From: Erodium maritimum
Lineage: Eukaryota > Streptophyta > Magnoliopsida > Geraniales > Geraniaceae
Length of the DNA stretch: 64,000 nucleotides
Direction of reading: 5' to 3'
NCBI GenBank assembly: GCA_963921825.1
Contig: OY997590.1
Span: 55,046,012-55,110,011, forward strand
Shown here: positions 11,254 to 23,644 of the stretch, one piece after another
How the letters are laid out: the number at the start of each line of letters is the position of its first letter
How positions within the stretch are numbered: position 1 is the stretch's first letter
Position numbers and translations under genes: made by a program
The notes under the pieces: model-generated
Told to the model about the DNA's origin: nothing
The model's input: the letters and a program-made list of their open reading frames with translations, nothing else
Database searches by the model: none

Positions 11254-11346
11254 TCTCAAACCACATATACTAAATCCGCAAACCATATACACTAAATCTG
11301 CAAACCATATACACTAAATCCGCAAACCATATACACTAAATTTGCA
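11254..11346 (-). repeat. 22-bp tandem array, right arm of element C
   Basis: About four copies of the complement of the left-arm unit. The difference in copy number between arms shows expansion or contraction after the arms formed. Confidence 0.85.
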
Positions 11347-11643
11347 AAACACATCACACTTTTCGCACTCATATTCACACATCCACACACGTATTCAAAA
11401 ACACATCAAAATATATGCAATCCACTACTTGTCAGAAAGCTCTTGAAAAAATAAGAATATTGGCGCAAAAAAAAAATTAAATCGGAGTTGAAACGAAGCG
11501 GGAAAAATTAAATTAATAAACTTGGTGGGGAAAAAAAGATGAGCATTTCTAAGCGCGACACGTGTCATGTTGTTGTTGAGTTCGTATATTCGCTTTTTTA
11601 AGAGGGGTTCGCACGTGAAAGTATCCATATATATATATATATA

Positions 11644-12574
11644 GGATAACATTCAGGTACGACCATGCCAATTTTTTGCGAAATACGAATCCATCCCAGC
11701 CTTGGAATCGCATGTAATCGCATAACGCAAGGCTGAAATGTTTTTTATTTTTTTTTCACTAAGTTTCTTATTTTGATTTTTCCCGTTTCGTTTGAACTCC
11801 GATTTAATTTTTTCTTGCGCCAATTTTTTTCTTTTTCAAGATCTATCTATCAAGTAGCATATTGAATATGTTTTGAAGCAAGAAAAGACATGTACAAGCA
11901 AAAACACAAATTGTTAACCGTGAACTAATGTATGTTTTTACAACTGCATTTGTATGAATAAGCTAATCTTAATGTATGTTTTTGTATATATGTTTTTAAA
12001 ACTGCATGTTTTTAAACTTTCAGTTATATATGTACGTTGAACGTAATGTATGTTTATGCAATTTTAAATGTATGTTCTTGGCATTTTCATTTGTATGTGT
12101 AAGCCAACCTTAATGCATGTTGTTTCAGTTGTATGTATATGCTGAATTTAATGTATGCTCTTACTATTTTCATTTGTATGTGTATGTATGTTTTGTACGT
12201 GTAAGCTAATGAATTAAGACTAGCTTAAACATACATTAAGATTAGCTTATTCATACAAATGCAGTTGCAAAAACATACATTAGTGCACGGTTAATTATTT
12301 GTGTTTTTGCTTGTACATGTTTTTTTTTTGCTTCAAAACATATTCAATATGCTACTTGATAGATAGATCTTGAAAAAAGAAATTTTTTGGCGCAAGAAAA
12401 AATTAAATCGGAGTTGAAACGAAGCGGGAAAGATCAAAATAAGAAACTTGGTGAAAAAAAAAATAAAAAAAATCAGTCATGCGAAAATCGCAGCCCTTGG
12501 GCATTCTACGATTCCAAAGTTGGGATTAATTCGTATTACGTATCTAAAGATTGGTTTGTACCTGAAAGGTCCCC
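11644..12574 (+). mobile_element. TA-microsatellite-seated element D with long inverted repeats
   Basis: 931 bp between (AT)n 11627-11643 and (TA)6 12575-12586. The left end is GGATAACATTCAGGTACGACC; the right end reversed is GGGGACCTTTCAGGTACAAACC. Inverted arms of about 330 bp include AGATCTATCTATCAAGTAGC and matching blocks around 'aatgtatgttttt'. The centre (11930-12220) is made of short variants of a TGTATG-rich motif. It shares a 50-bp core with element C. No coding capacity. Confidence 0.7.
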
Positions 12575-12586
12575 TATATATATATA

Positions 12587-13042
12587 GTTGGTATCAGTTA
12601 CAAACCACCTTTTATTGTGCAAACTACGAACCAATCTGAGCCATAGGATCCCCCCAAAATGATGTCAGCAGAGCGCACCAGATGCTGACACGTGGGCAAT
12701 AAATATATAAAACACCGCACCTTATTGTGCAAACTACGAACTCACCAGGTGCTGACACGTGGGCGCGCGCGCTGCTGGTGCGTGCGCGCACAATGCTGAT
12801 CGTTTTGCGCGCACAGTGCTGATAGTTTGCATTTATACCAAACTATCAGCACCCCCGCGCGCAAACGATCAGCACTGTGCGCGCGCGTGGTCAACATGCT
12901 CACGCGCGCGGGCAGAGGCGCGCGCGAAGCGGCCACGTGTCAGCATCGCTCGCGCTCTGCTGACGACACTTTGACCGCATCCTGTGGCTTAGATTGGTTC
13001 GTAGTTTGCACAATAAAGATGGTTTTTACTGGATATCTACCC
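12587..13042 (+). mobile_element. TA-microsatellite-seated element E with GC-rich hairpin core
   Basis: 456 bp after (TA)6 12575-12586 and before a TA run at 13043-13056. Both ends carry TTATTGTGCAAACTACGAAC within terminal repeats of about 60 bp. A third, internal copy at 12722-12741, preceded by a short TA run, hints at one copy nested in another. The centre folds: GTGCTGATAGTTT at 12817-12829 pairs with AAACTATCAGCAC at 12840-12852. Alternating GC runs (gcgcgcgcgc) flank the hairpin. Non-coding. Confidence 0.65.
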
Positions 13043-13182
13043 TAAATATATATATTTAAAATAATTGCACTCATAAAGAAAGATTTACATGAAGACATTC
13101 TACGGTTTCGAGATATACCTGATACAGGTCAGGAATAAGTATGGTTGTCCTCAATTGGAAACCAAACAAGCGAGCCGGCGCT

Positions 13183-15449
13183 CTAAGCTCCTAAAAAAAG
13201 TCTACACAGACCAGTAGACCAAACGAACTTGCAAAAGATAAGATCAAACACACAAAACCTAGGAGCTAAATTCCCCTGGGGGAGGTTGTCTTGGTGTGCG
13301 ATAGGGTTCTGACCCCTGCCCCGAAGATCCAAGCCCAGCCAGGGAGCCCCTGCGGGGACGTGGGAAGGACACTCGAGAGTCTCCCTCCCCTGCCTTAAGC
13401 CTATCATTGATCTCGACGAGGCTGCTCGAAAACCTTCGTCGATAACTCTATGTCTAGGGTCAGCAAGACATCCTCCATTATCTGATCAGCTTCCATGATT
13501 AGGAATTCCCGCTTCCTTGATTTTGATTTTGCATCAGTCTGGTGCGGTACCTTCTTTGCCCTAGTTGTCTTTGCTATTCTTGGGGCCCGAGGGGTTGGTT
13601 GTGTCTTTCCCCCTATTTTCCTTCCTTTGTGCCCCGATGTATCCGAAACATGGCCCGCAGGGAAGCCAGCAAGTGTCTCATGTTGGAGACTCCTCGTTAC
13701 CGGGACTAATAAAGAGAAGTCAAGGATGTCCTGGGGGCTTTGTACCTCCCTTGGTGCTTGTGCTATTTCATCCGCCACCTTGGCGCATGTTCTTTTATAG
13801 TAGCGGTTACACCAGCCTTGATGTTAGGCTTGGATATGAGGTTGATGGTATGGGCGGTGCGGGGAGACACTACCGATCCCTTCCCCTGATCCGCATCATT
13901 CACCTTTACTGCTGATGTGTGAAATTCGGTACTCTGAGACTTAGGCTTGGTTGTAAGGTCAACTTTGTCAACATGGAAAGACTGTTGCCCTCGGGGACAC
14001 TCTGTCTCCTTTGCTGTCTGGACCCGTTGTTGGATATCTCTTCATGGATAATTATGGGGTCTTCTTGAGCAATAGGGAAAGGAGCCATGTGAGTTACACC
14101 TATGGAGGGCTAGTGCATCGGTCTCCGGAATATTGGTATGTCCAGTCTGTCCAGAATATCACCTATGTGCGGATTTCTGGCGGCTCCCAGAGGAAGTCCC
14201 TGTATCTTCTTGAAAGCTAATCCACTCCCAGGAGGACAACAGTGCATCCGACATTAGTATGGCTGATACAACCACTTCTATAGAAAAAATACGATAGCTT
14301 CTCGTATTGCAGCCTCACTTTTTGGTATTCCGGGTCGCCCTCTTCTTGGAACGTAAGGTAGCGGCGGAGAGGACGAGTGACATCTAACTCCACCCAAAGC
14401 CATAGGTACTCCTCCCATCCCCGGAGAAGGGTCATGTTCTTTGTTGTACGGCTCCTTTGGTGCTCAACCTCCCTCCTAAACTTTGAGAGGATGAACGCCT
14501 TCAACTCCGCCGTCCTTGTCTCCACCAGTATATCGTATGCCCTGGTGGATATCTGGATGGATCAGAAGCACAGGCTCTCCTATAGCGCTCTCGGAGGTAG
14601 CGGTGTAATGAGAAGGACCGTGTTGTAAAAAGCCCATGGTTCACGAGCTTTGATCGATCCCTTCGATGGCTGACCTGGACAGGAAGTAGAACGCAATGAT
14701 TTTGTCGGTCGATGGTTGTACCTTAAGGTCCTTTACGTTCCATGCGTTCACTACCACCGTGCAGAGGATCCTGGGTTTTACCCTTTTTGTTAACAAGCAG
14801 TTGGCCCGCCAAAGCGAGCTTGTACCTGAGATCATCGAAGAACGGAACCGTGTTTGCCGGCAGCACCATGATCTCATCATCCTCGTCGGAGAAGTCAATT
14901 GGTGGATCCGGGTTAAGGTAGACTTGGTTCAGCTGAGCTTGGACTGCCTCGACGTTGGCTCCTTGCGTCTCTAGTTGACCAGTGTCCCTTATGAATGAAT
15001 CAACCAAGGAGGGTCCGTTCTCCGGAGAGGAGGGACCGGGTTGCATGTCGGGACAAACCCCCAGAAAATATGTTGTTGTATGCGAGGTTTGGGGCTCCAT
15101 CTGAAGTTGAGTGAGGAATGGAGGTTTAGGAAGAATCGACAGTTGGTGGTGGTGGTGGTCCTTGTGAGAAGAGGAGAGGGGTATGTACGCTGTGAGGCGG
15201 GGGACTCATCATTTGTCGCTCTCGGCTAGGATTGAAGGAGGTTGTTGGGGTTGTGGCTTCTGTGGGTTGTGAGACAGAGGAGGTGAAAGATGAATCAGAG
15301 GCGAGGTTGGGGAAGAAGAGAGAAGGGCTCCATTGGTAAGTAGGAGCAGGCCTTACCATTATGCCATCGATGGGGAAGGGTGGCGATAGGCGGTGATTAA
15401 CAGTCATAGAGCACGTGAAGGAGGGGCTCGAGGGAGAGAACGAGGGCAC
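13183..15449 (-). pseudogene. LINE ORF1 (DUF4283 plus CCHC type), decayed
   Basis: Reading right to left: a Ser/Pro-rich start (15449-15126, MPSFSPSSPSF), a DUF4283-like segment (15100-14723, with YKLALAGQLLVNKK), then WVELDVTRPLRRYL and the zinc-knuckle region LQYEKLSYFFYRSG..SHTNVGC (14525-14217). In that region the first two Cys of the CX2CX4HX4C knuckle have been lost. A basic C-terminal part follows (13778-13404, KKVPHQTDAKSKSRKR). Several frame changes and stops separate these pieces. Downstream (13400-13080) there is UTR-like DNA and no ORF2. Plant L1 elements carry this ORF1 upstream of an endonuclease/RT ORF2. No A-tract is seen; element E abuts the 3' side. Confidence 0.6.
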
Positions 15450-15601
15450 GCAAGGCTTTAAATGGTGGTGTTTTTAGTGTTGGAATATGGTTTGTCAATA
15501 TTTTAATTATGCTCATCAATAATGATTTTATTTAGTCTATGCCCACAAATAAATTTGATTTTTTTCTTAAAAGACAAATATATGTGAGTTGAGTTTTTTT
15601 T

Positions 15602-16880
15602 ATCTTGTCTTGAGCTCATCGTGCTCGGTCGTACGCGCCTCTTCATCTGCCTTTCCTCTTTCCCAAGGAGACGGTTATGTCTACCCTACCATGCCTTCTC
15701 TCTTCCTCCCCACGCCAAAGAAGCTCACCGGACCTCCTCCTCCCCCCCCCCTGCCCTGCCTCCTTTGAATCCTTCACGTCTCCTCTCACAAAGCTCTCAC
15801 CCCCAAAGAATAGGCAGAACACGGGATTTCATTCGGCCCCGAGCATTTTGGTGACCCCGACCGCGTAAGCACCATCTTCTTCGGTTTTGTCGACCACGCT
15901 CAACCCCACTAACACTGTGGCACCACTATCCGGCGTTAATCTCACCCTATCATGTAACTTTGGACAAATTTACCAGCATGCAAGCCACTTCAAGGAAGAG
16001 AAGCCAAAGACCCAACCCTACATCCTACATGCAAACCTCCCCTCGAGCTCGGCGATTCAGCACCCTTCTCAGGGTTTGGCGACTATTCATACCCAATCCA
16101 CTCGCGGTCTCGAGATGGGTCCGAGCCAGAATAGAAAGGATGACGACGACAAGGTCATTGTAGTACCACCAAACCTGTTGTCGAAGGTGGAGGAGGGAGG
16201 GAGAAGTTACGCCCTAGCTGGTAAACTCATTCAACTACCAGGTGTAAGTTTCCAAGACCTTTGCCTTCTTTTAAGTCAAAAGTGGAAGCTAGAAGGGGTA
16301 GTTTTTCAACCCTTGACCAACGACACAATCACATTTTGTTTGAGACTGTTAGGATGGGGGTCCGGGTGTTCGATACCCCTTGGGAAGCAAGATGATCGCC
16401 GATGAGAACCCTTATAGCCACAAACCTAGGGAAGGAAGTGGGGACAAAGGGGCCTGATTCGACAAGCCAGTCAATAACCCATATCTCTTGGGTTCCTAAC
16501 CTCCATCTTCGGCTTGATATCGATATTACAACTCCCCTGAAGAGACATTTGATACTCCAAGTCTTTGGAAAGTCGACATCGGTTGTCCTCCGCCTACAGT
16601 ATGAGCATTTACCTCCCTTTTGTCATTACTGTGGAATGCTGGACCATACTCTAGCGTCTTGTAGAGCAGCACCTCAAGGAACCCGGCCCACCGAGACTCC
16701 ATACGGGGACTGTTTGCGAGCCTTGCCGGCGGCCCCGACATATATGGAACGCAGTTTGCTGCATCCAAGTATCCAACATCCGGTAATATTAATAGGGACC
16801 CCAACGGGTATCTTTGACTACTCCTCTGTTTCAGGTCCCCGTCACGGGAAAGGATTGATGCTTAGGACGGAAGATGTCAA
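15602..16880 (+). pseudogene. LINE ORF1 (DUF4283 plus CCHC), 5' part, split by Copia
   Basis: A CT-rich leader and Pro/Ser-rich N terminus (from 15677) lead into a DUF4283-like segment (15887-16405, SYALAGKLIQLPG). After a change of frame near 16400 there follow LRLDIDITTPLKRHL and an intact CCHC knuckle, CHYCGMLDHTLASC, at about 16620-16663. In-frame stop at 15866-15868. The frame runs to 16880, where the Copia element enters. The C-terminal part continues after 25336. It is the same protein type as 13183-15449 on the other strand but clearly a different copy. Confidence 0.65.
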
Positions 16881-18567
16881 TGTTAGTCTTAGTGCCCGTA
16901 GCTCAATCATAAATGTCCAAATGTATATATCATCGTTAGCAATAAAATTAAAGCGGCTTTATATTACTTATGTGTTGGAGTAATATATCGATGTGTGCTC
17001 TGATCTATGCCCACCATGCGAATAGAACCATAGATCGAGATAGATCACACTCGATGGGTCCCTAGTCAACAAAGCTTCACTAGAAGCGACTAGTATGAAA
17101 GATGGCTCTTTATGGCTTACGTTCTGTTAGTCATTGGAATGAGATTCCGGAGTCTGATCATAGATATCATGTGGGACATGATATTGGACGACCCGCCCTG
17201 AATATGTGCCATAGATTAAGTCATGAACATATTCAGTGTTGTAGCTTGTCATGTATCCTTAGACCAAGGAGTCTTTGTGATCGCTATGTAGTCAACAACT
17301 GAGTTTGACCTGAGCCTAACGTTGTTCGTAACAGGGCTTCCATAACGGCCAGGATTGGCTTGGGGACGGGCTACATGAGTGACACGAAAGGCGGCTAAGG
17401 GATTTATCCCTCATACTGAGGTATGGGAAAGATATCGGTTCTCGGCCGCTTGATCGAGAGTGACTGAAAGAATAGCATGGCCATGCACATGATACTGGGT
17501 ATCATATCTTCAGTCATCTCACATATCAAGGAACGGTGATTGAGAATAATAAGGATGACGGCTCTATGCCTTATCTCAATCAGGATATCGGAGATAAAAG
17601 GATAATGACAGGGACGACGGAAAGGTTAGAATCGACAGGGTCGATTCGTTATGTAGTGTCAGGCAATACTAAAGTCTCGTTAGTTGCCACTTAAATAGGA
17701 TCAAGTAAAATGGGATTTTACGTTGATCTATTGACATGCATAAACCTAAGGGTCACACCGGAGGATGAAACTCATTGACACATTTATGGAGAATGGCCAA
17801 AAGGGAGTTGTCTCGGGACATGACCAAAACTGGGTTTTGGATCATGTGCCCGTAAGTGAATAGGACTTTACGGATCGAGACAAGGCTTGGAGTCTTGGGA
17901 TTGATCGCGTCGGATAATGTTGGACATTTCCGGTATGGAAGGCATGGAGGCAATGAGCGAATCACGGGACCTCGTTGGAAATGGCCACGGGCCATGTTCC
18001 AAGAGGCCCATGAAAGGCCCATGCAACCAAGGCCCATGGAACTAATTAATCAAGTCTTGATTAATTAGTACTAAGTAAGCAAGACAAGGATTAAGGTGTT
18101 GGTGATTCACCACCTAACCCAATCTTGTCTTGCCATACTTTGTCCTATTTACACCTTACTTGACACCATACTTGTCCCATGCCTTTAGTTGGACAAGTAT
18201 GGGTTTTGTTATGTTTAAGTCATCTTTTTTCAACATAACAAAGACAAGACAAGAATAGGAAACACATTTTCTCTCCCTCTTCGATGGCCATTTCGGGTTT
18301 GGCTAGTTTCCACCTCCATTTTTGTGTTCTTGAGTCCTCAAATAGAAGAACTACGTGGCTTTGATTCCCATGTGGATACGTAGGCGTCTTGGAGACTCAA
18401 GCCAATCATTCGTTAACCGGTGTTCTTGTTTTGGTAAGAAATAGTGCTGAATTTTTCTCTTGTGAATCCATTCTTTGTTAGTTGTTTCATGGTTTAATCG
18501 TCTCTTGGTTTTCATTGATTTTCCGCTGCGAGTTGGTTCATCTCCAACCCTACCTCGAGACCCAACA
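16881..18567 (+). repeat. Copia copy 1, 5' LTR
   Basis: Runs TGTTAGTCTTAGTGCCCG to CGAGACCCAACA. The open frames of 60-94 codons inside it recur in all four LTRs of this family because the DNA is conserved; they show no protein motif. Confidence 0.93.
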
Positions 18568-21500
18568 GTGGTATCAGAGCCGTGCTACCTTTGGGATTCA
18601 CAAGACGGTGTTCAAAGTTTCGGTTTTGCTTGAAAGTTTCGTTTTTTGGCATGTTGTTTTGCTAAATTGTTTGATAACATGTTTTAAATTCTTGTTCATG
18701 GATTTAATGCATGTAAAATGAATTTTTGAAAATTATTTCAAATCTTGAAAGTTTGAAAAAATTTTGATTTTTCGGGTCTCGGGAGCGGGACTCTCGGGGA
18801 GCCGAAACCGGGACCAAACGGGGCTCCGTTGGACGGAGCTAGGCCAAGCATGACCATTGGATGGTTGATATGCCAAGGCTAAACCGTTTTGTTAGTTATG
18901 ACGAGTTTGGAACCGTCATGACGAACTCGAAGATCAAATGTTCAAAAGTTTCATTTTTGAACGGTTTCGATAAACCGAGCATCAAAAAATTTCGAAACTT
19001 GGCTATTAATTAAAACCGGAAAATCACATGATGTTTGATAACATGCTTGTTTGATAACATGATGTGTGATGTGATGTTGGCATGGTGTACATAATATCCC
19101 CGAGCTCAATTTAATTATTTATCGCTTTTCACGGCCTGCGAGCCGTTAGTGTTAGCGTGTAATTATTCTTTCAAGGTGTGGTCGTCGAACCACTTGTTTG
19201 TAATATTTATTTATTCCCGACCTGCGAGTCATGTATTAAATTGTAATATTTTACTCAAGATGGAGAAAGGGCGAAAAGGTCATTTGGTGGCTTTTCGGGT
19301 GTTGGCATCGGCTTGGAGTCGGTGGAGCTCAAGAAGCTAGTGGGAGTTAGTTTAGGGGGCTATTATGTGCATATTTATCGCTTTATGCTTGGTTTAGTTT
19401 ATGCATGATTAATTCTGTGTTTTAGAATTGCATGCTTAACTTTATTTACCGAGCATATCACCTCACATGCAAAGATAAAATTGGAATTTTAATCCTTGTG
19501 TGTGAGCCCTTAGAATCGTCATTACATTGGATGTAGTTGACGGGTTCGAAGGAAGAATTACATTGGATGTAATTTGAGGCATCATTGCATTTGGAATGTA
19601 GTTGATGTGCTCATCGCATCTAGGATGTGTCAAAGTTTTAAACACAACCGGACAAGTAAAAACGGGTCATGTCCGATACCTCCCAATTATCAACACCTTA
19701 CTACCTCCCCATCCTATGGGTGTCGTGCGCATTAGCGGAGCATCCATGGGAAAGCGGGGTAGTAGGTTTGGACGACATATGTGGGTGTCGTGCGCATTAG
19801 CGGAGCACCTACATAGTGACGAGCCATAGTTGAAAATTGGTGGACCCGACTACGATTCTCAGCCTGAGGTTGAGCTAGGGTAACAGATAGGGTAAGTCGT
19901 GTACATAAGTACATACCCTAGCCAAGAGTCACATTGGATGTGATTGGATGGAGTCCTACCTACATAGCTCGATTAAGTGGTGAGCATTAGTTCAGCTTAA
20001 TCGAGTGAATCAAGGATCTTGGTTTCAGATTCTAAAGGTTTAGAATTGATTGTTGGTGTTTAAGCTTGATCTTCATAAAATTTATTCAGTTTACTGATTG
20101 AATTTTATCTATTGTAGATCAAATGGCAAATTCAGCGAACATTAATAGTTTGTCATTAAAAACCATTCTTGACAGGGTCAAGCTAAATGGGACAAACTAT
20201 TTGGACTGGTACAGAATTTTGAGGATAGTACTCAAGTATGAACGCAAAGAATATGTCCTTGACAAAGCTGTCTCTAAGACCATATCAGAGTTACATGAAG
20301 TGTCATTAACTGCTGAGAAGAATATCTCAGGGATATGGGATCCAAGGATATTCTGATGGTCAACAAGGGAATTGGAAGTGGCAAGGGCTGGGCCCATGCG
20401 CACTTGGCAGGAAAGATGAGACACCTGAGAATGTCTGCTTTTACTGCCAACAGCCTGGTCATTGGAACCGGGATGACAGGAAGTTCACGGCTGATCTGAA
20501 GAAGGGCAGTGGGACTGCGCCTTTATCAAATAGCCTGGATGATCTGAAGAAGGGCAGTAGGACTGCGCCTTCATCAGGAAACCTGGATGATCTAAGGAAG
20601 GGCGGTGGGACCGTGTCTTCATTCAGTATTAACTCTATAGAGCTACATCTCTCTACTTCCAAAGATTCATGGGTATTAGATACCATGACTGAATCTCACA
20701 CATGCACTAATATATGGTGGCTGAAAGTAGGAGAGATTTGGAAAGCACGAAATGGACCTCAGAGTTGTGGCAACTGCTGTAGGATCCATGAGTCTTGCTT
20801 TGCCAAGAGGCCTTGTCTTAGTATTGTATAATGTATATTGCATAGCTACTTTTAGTAGGAATATTATATCTGTATCTGTGTTTGACAAGGAAGGATATAA
20901 TGTTAATATTGGAAATGGAGTTTTCAATGTTCTATGCAATGATATGTTTTATACCAGTACTGACATGGTTGGAGGATTGTACATATTAGATATGTGTAAC
21001 AATGCCTCAAGTTCTATATATTCCGTTAATACCAAGAGGTCTAAATCCAACGATTTAAACCTAACTCTGTTATGGTACTGTCATTTGGGTCGCATAAACA
21101 AGAAGCGCCTATCAGCACTTTAGAAGTGCGGGCTTTCAGGTTCATTCGAATTCCATTCGATCGATAGGTGCAAGGTTTGTTTGATGGGCAAAATGACTAA
21201 AGTGCCCTTTATCGATCTCGATGAAAGGGCGGGTGAATTATTGGGGCTGATACACTCGAATGTGTGTAGACCAATAAGTTCACTTGCCAAGAGGGGTTTT
21301 AGCTACTTTATCACATTTACTGATGATTACAGTAAATATGGTTATGTCTATTCGGTGAGACATAAGTCTGAAGCTTTTGATAAATTCAAAGAGTTTAAGA
21401 CTATAGTAGAAAACCAGCTCGACAAAGGTATTAAGGCACTTCGATTGGATCGAGGTGGAAAATACTTGATCACAGAGTTATTAGATCATCTAAAAGAGAA

Positions 21501-23644
21501 TGGGATCCTTTTGGAATGGACTCCTCCTAGGTCACTGTAGTTGAAAGGTGTAGCCAAACGGAGAAATCGGACATTGTTAGACAATGGTCTGTTCCATGAT
21601 TAGTTGGACTGATCTCCCAATCTCTTTTAGGGGTCTTGCTCTAGAGACGACCGCATTCATAGTGAATCGGGCTTCGACGAATGGTGTGGAAGGGACACCA
21701 TTTTAAAAATGGTACGGGATGATGCCCGCTTTGTCCTTCCTAAAGATTTGTGGTTGCGAGGCTTATGTGAAACATTTGGTTTCGACTAAGCTCGAACCAA
21801 GATCTGAGATATGCACCTTCGTGTGGTATCCCAAAGCAACAAGGGGATACTACTTCTACAATCCCAGTGAGAACATGGTGTTCGTCGCATGGGGCGGGGT
21901 CTTTATGGAAAAGAAGTTTTGTTTCCAAAGACGTCATTGGGAGGACTATGCATCTCGAAGAAATTCAGGATGGTACAGATCCGTCTAAACCAATTGGCAA
22001 CCCAGTAGAAAGGAGCCAGAGATTGTCGTAGAGTAAGAACCAATTCCTGTTACAATTCCGGAAGGTCCAAGGCAATTTGAAAGGATCAATCTTCCACCTC
22101 CAAGATATGGTATCTGGAGGTGACAATGAAGTCATGGTGGATCACGATGATCCAGCCACCTTTCAGGAAGTCGTGGATGGGCCCAACTCCGAGTTATGGC
22201 TGGGAGCCATGAGGGAGGAAATGCAATCCATGTCGGACAACCGAGTCTGGGAACCGGTTGATCCTATCAATGGGGTAATGACCATCGGATGCAAATGGAT
22301 CTTCAAGGTGAAGATGGACATGGACGGCAACCCTCTGACCTACAAAGCTCAACTGGTGGCGAAAGGTTATAGGCATGGATTGACTATGAGGAAACCTTCT
22401 CCCTAGTGGCTATGGTCAAAATCGATCCAAATTCTTCTTGACATAACTGCGTATCATAATTACGAGATATGGCAAGTGGATGTCAAAACCGCTTTCCTAA
22501 ATGGAAATTTGACTGAGTACATTTGTATGTCTCGGCCCAAAGGTTTTGACGATCCGAAGAATAAAGGAAAGATTTATAAGTTGTTGAAATCCATATATGG
22601 ATTGAAACGAACTTCTCGGAGTTGGATCCTTCGTTTTGATGAAGCTGTAATTGGATTTGGCTTAATCAAGAACGAGGATGAATCTTGCGTTTATAAGAAG
22701 GCTAGTGGGAGCAAGATTACCTTTCTGGTTCTCATTGAAAACGACATCCCAACCTTGCACGAGACTAAAGCTTGGTTGAGGAAGTGTTTTTCAATAAAGG
22801 ACTTAGGCGATGCTTCTTATATCTTAAGGATTAAGATATGTAGAGATCGCACCAAGAGGGTCTTGGATTTAAGTCAGGGAACCTATGTGAAAAAGGCATT
22901 GAGTAGGTTCTTAATGCTCGATTCAAAGAAAGGACTCTTACCCACTAGTCATGGTATTCATCTCAGCAAGACTCAGTGTCCTAAGACACCTGATGAGCTG
23001 AAAAGGATGATGAGAATCCTATGCGCCTGGGGGCAGGATCGATCATATATGCCATGACATGTATGAGACCAGACGTCTCGTACGCCTTATGTTGTACCAG
23101 TAGACATCATTCTAACCCGGGGGAAAGATGATGCTGAACTAGTCGTCGAAGGATGAGTAGACACTAGTTTTCCAAGACAAATCCAGATGACTTTAGAAGT
23201 CAATCAGGATATGTGTTTACGCTGAATGGCAGAGCTTTAGCTGGGAGAGCGTAAAGCAAGATATCATTGCCGAATCTACGACAGAGGCCAAGTACATGGA
23301 TGCTGCAGAGGCAGGTAAGGAGGCTATGTGGATTTGGAAATTCATGGCAGGGCTGGGTGTAATTAAAAACCCATCCAGCCCGGTGAATCCATCTTGCGAC
23401 AACACAAGGGCCATTGCGCAAGCTAAAAGCCTAGATCGTATAACAAATCCAAACATGTACTGCGGCATATCCACCTCATCAGATAAATACTGAACTGAGG
23501 TGAAGTAAAGATAACCGATATTGCAACAGATGATAACATAGCCAACCCTTTGACTAAGGCAGTGTCACTGCCTGAACATGTTAGACATGTAAAGTCGATT
23601 GGGACATATTGGAGTTTAGATTGGAACTAGGGCAAGTGGGAGAT
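18568..23644 (+). mobile_element. Copia copy 1 internal region
   Basis: An untranslated leader of about 1.5 kb comes first. Then follow gag from about 20123 (start MANSANINSL, with LNGTNYLDWY) to a zinc-knuckle area near 20.4 kb, a protease area near 20.66 kb, and integrase from about 20.9 to 22.0 kb. Reverse transcriptase runs from about 22.1 to 23.06 kb (VKTAFLNGNL, YGLKRTSRSW) and RNase H from about 23.2 to 23.5 kb (EAMWIWKFM). The gag section is shorter than usual for Copia. The region is not intact. A purine tract, AAGTGGGAGAT, at 23634-23644 precedes the 3' LTR. Confidence 0.85.
18569..18580 (+). promoter_or_regulatory. Primer-binding site (initiator Met tRNA)
   Basis: TGGTATCAGAGC lies one base after the 5' LTR, matching the 3' end of plant initiator tRNA-Met. 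Confidence 0.9.

Larger units (their letters stand above)
10392..11626 (+). mobile_element. TA-microsatellite-seated element C with long inverted repeats
   Basis: 1,235 bp between TA runs (10370-10391 and 11627-11643). The left end is GGCTCACACTCAGGTGCGAACC; the right end reversed is GGATACTTTCACGTGCGAACC. Inverted arms of roughly 400 bp enclose about 400 bp of AT-rich unique DNA (10850-11250). Each arm holds a 50-bp block shared with element D and an array of a 22-bp repeat. No transposase frame is seen, so it is non-autonomous. Confidence 0.7.

Noticed and set aside
10675-11346. Regular 22-bp repeats resembling a CRISPR array
   Set aside because: Units are adjacent without spacers, inverted in two arms, and in a plant MITE.
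13060-15520. Possible imperfect target duplication (ATAATTGCACTCAT and TTAATTATGCTCAT) around the LINE ORF1 at 13183-15449
   Set aside because: Several mismatches in AT-rich DNA and no A-tract at the expected side.
17753-18037. 94-codon open frame inside the Copia LTR, found in all four LTRs (minus relative to the element)
   Set aside because: It is conserved only because the LTRs are near-identical; there is no motif, and the short shared frame is explained by DNA identity.
18569-18580. tRNA-like sequence after LTRs
   Set aside because: Only 12 bases matching the tRNA-Met 3' end, i.e. a primer site; no tRNA gene fold around it.
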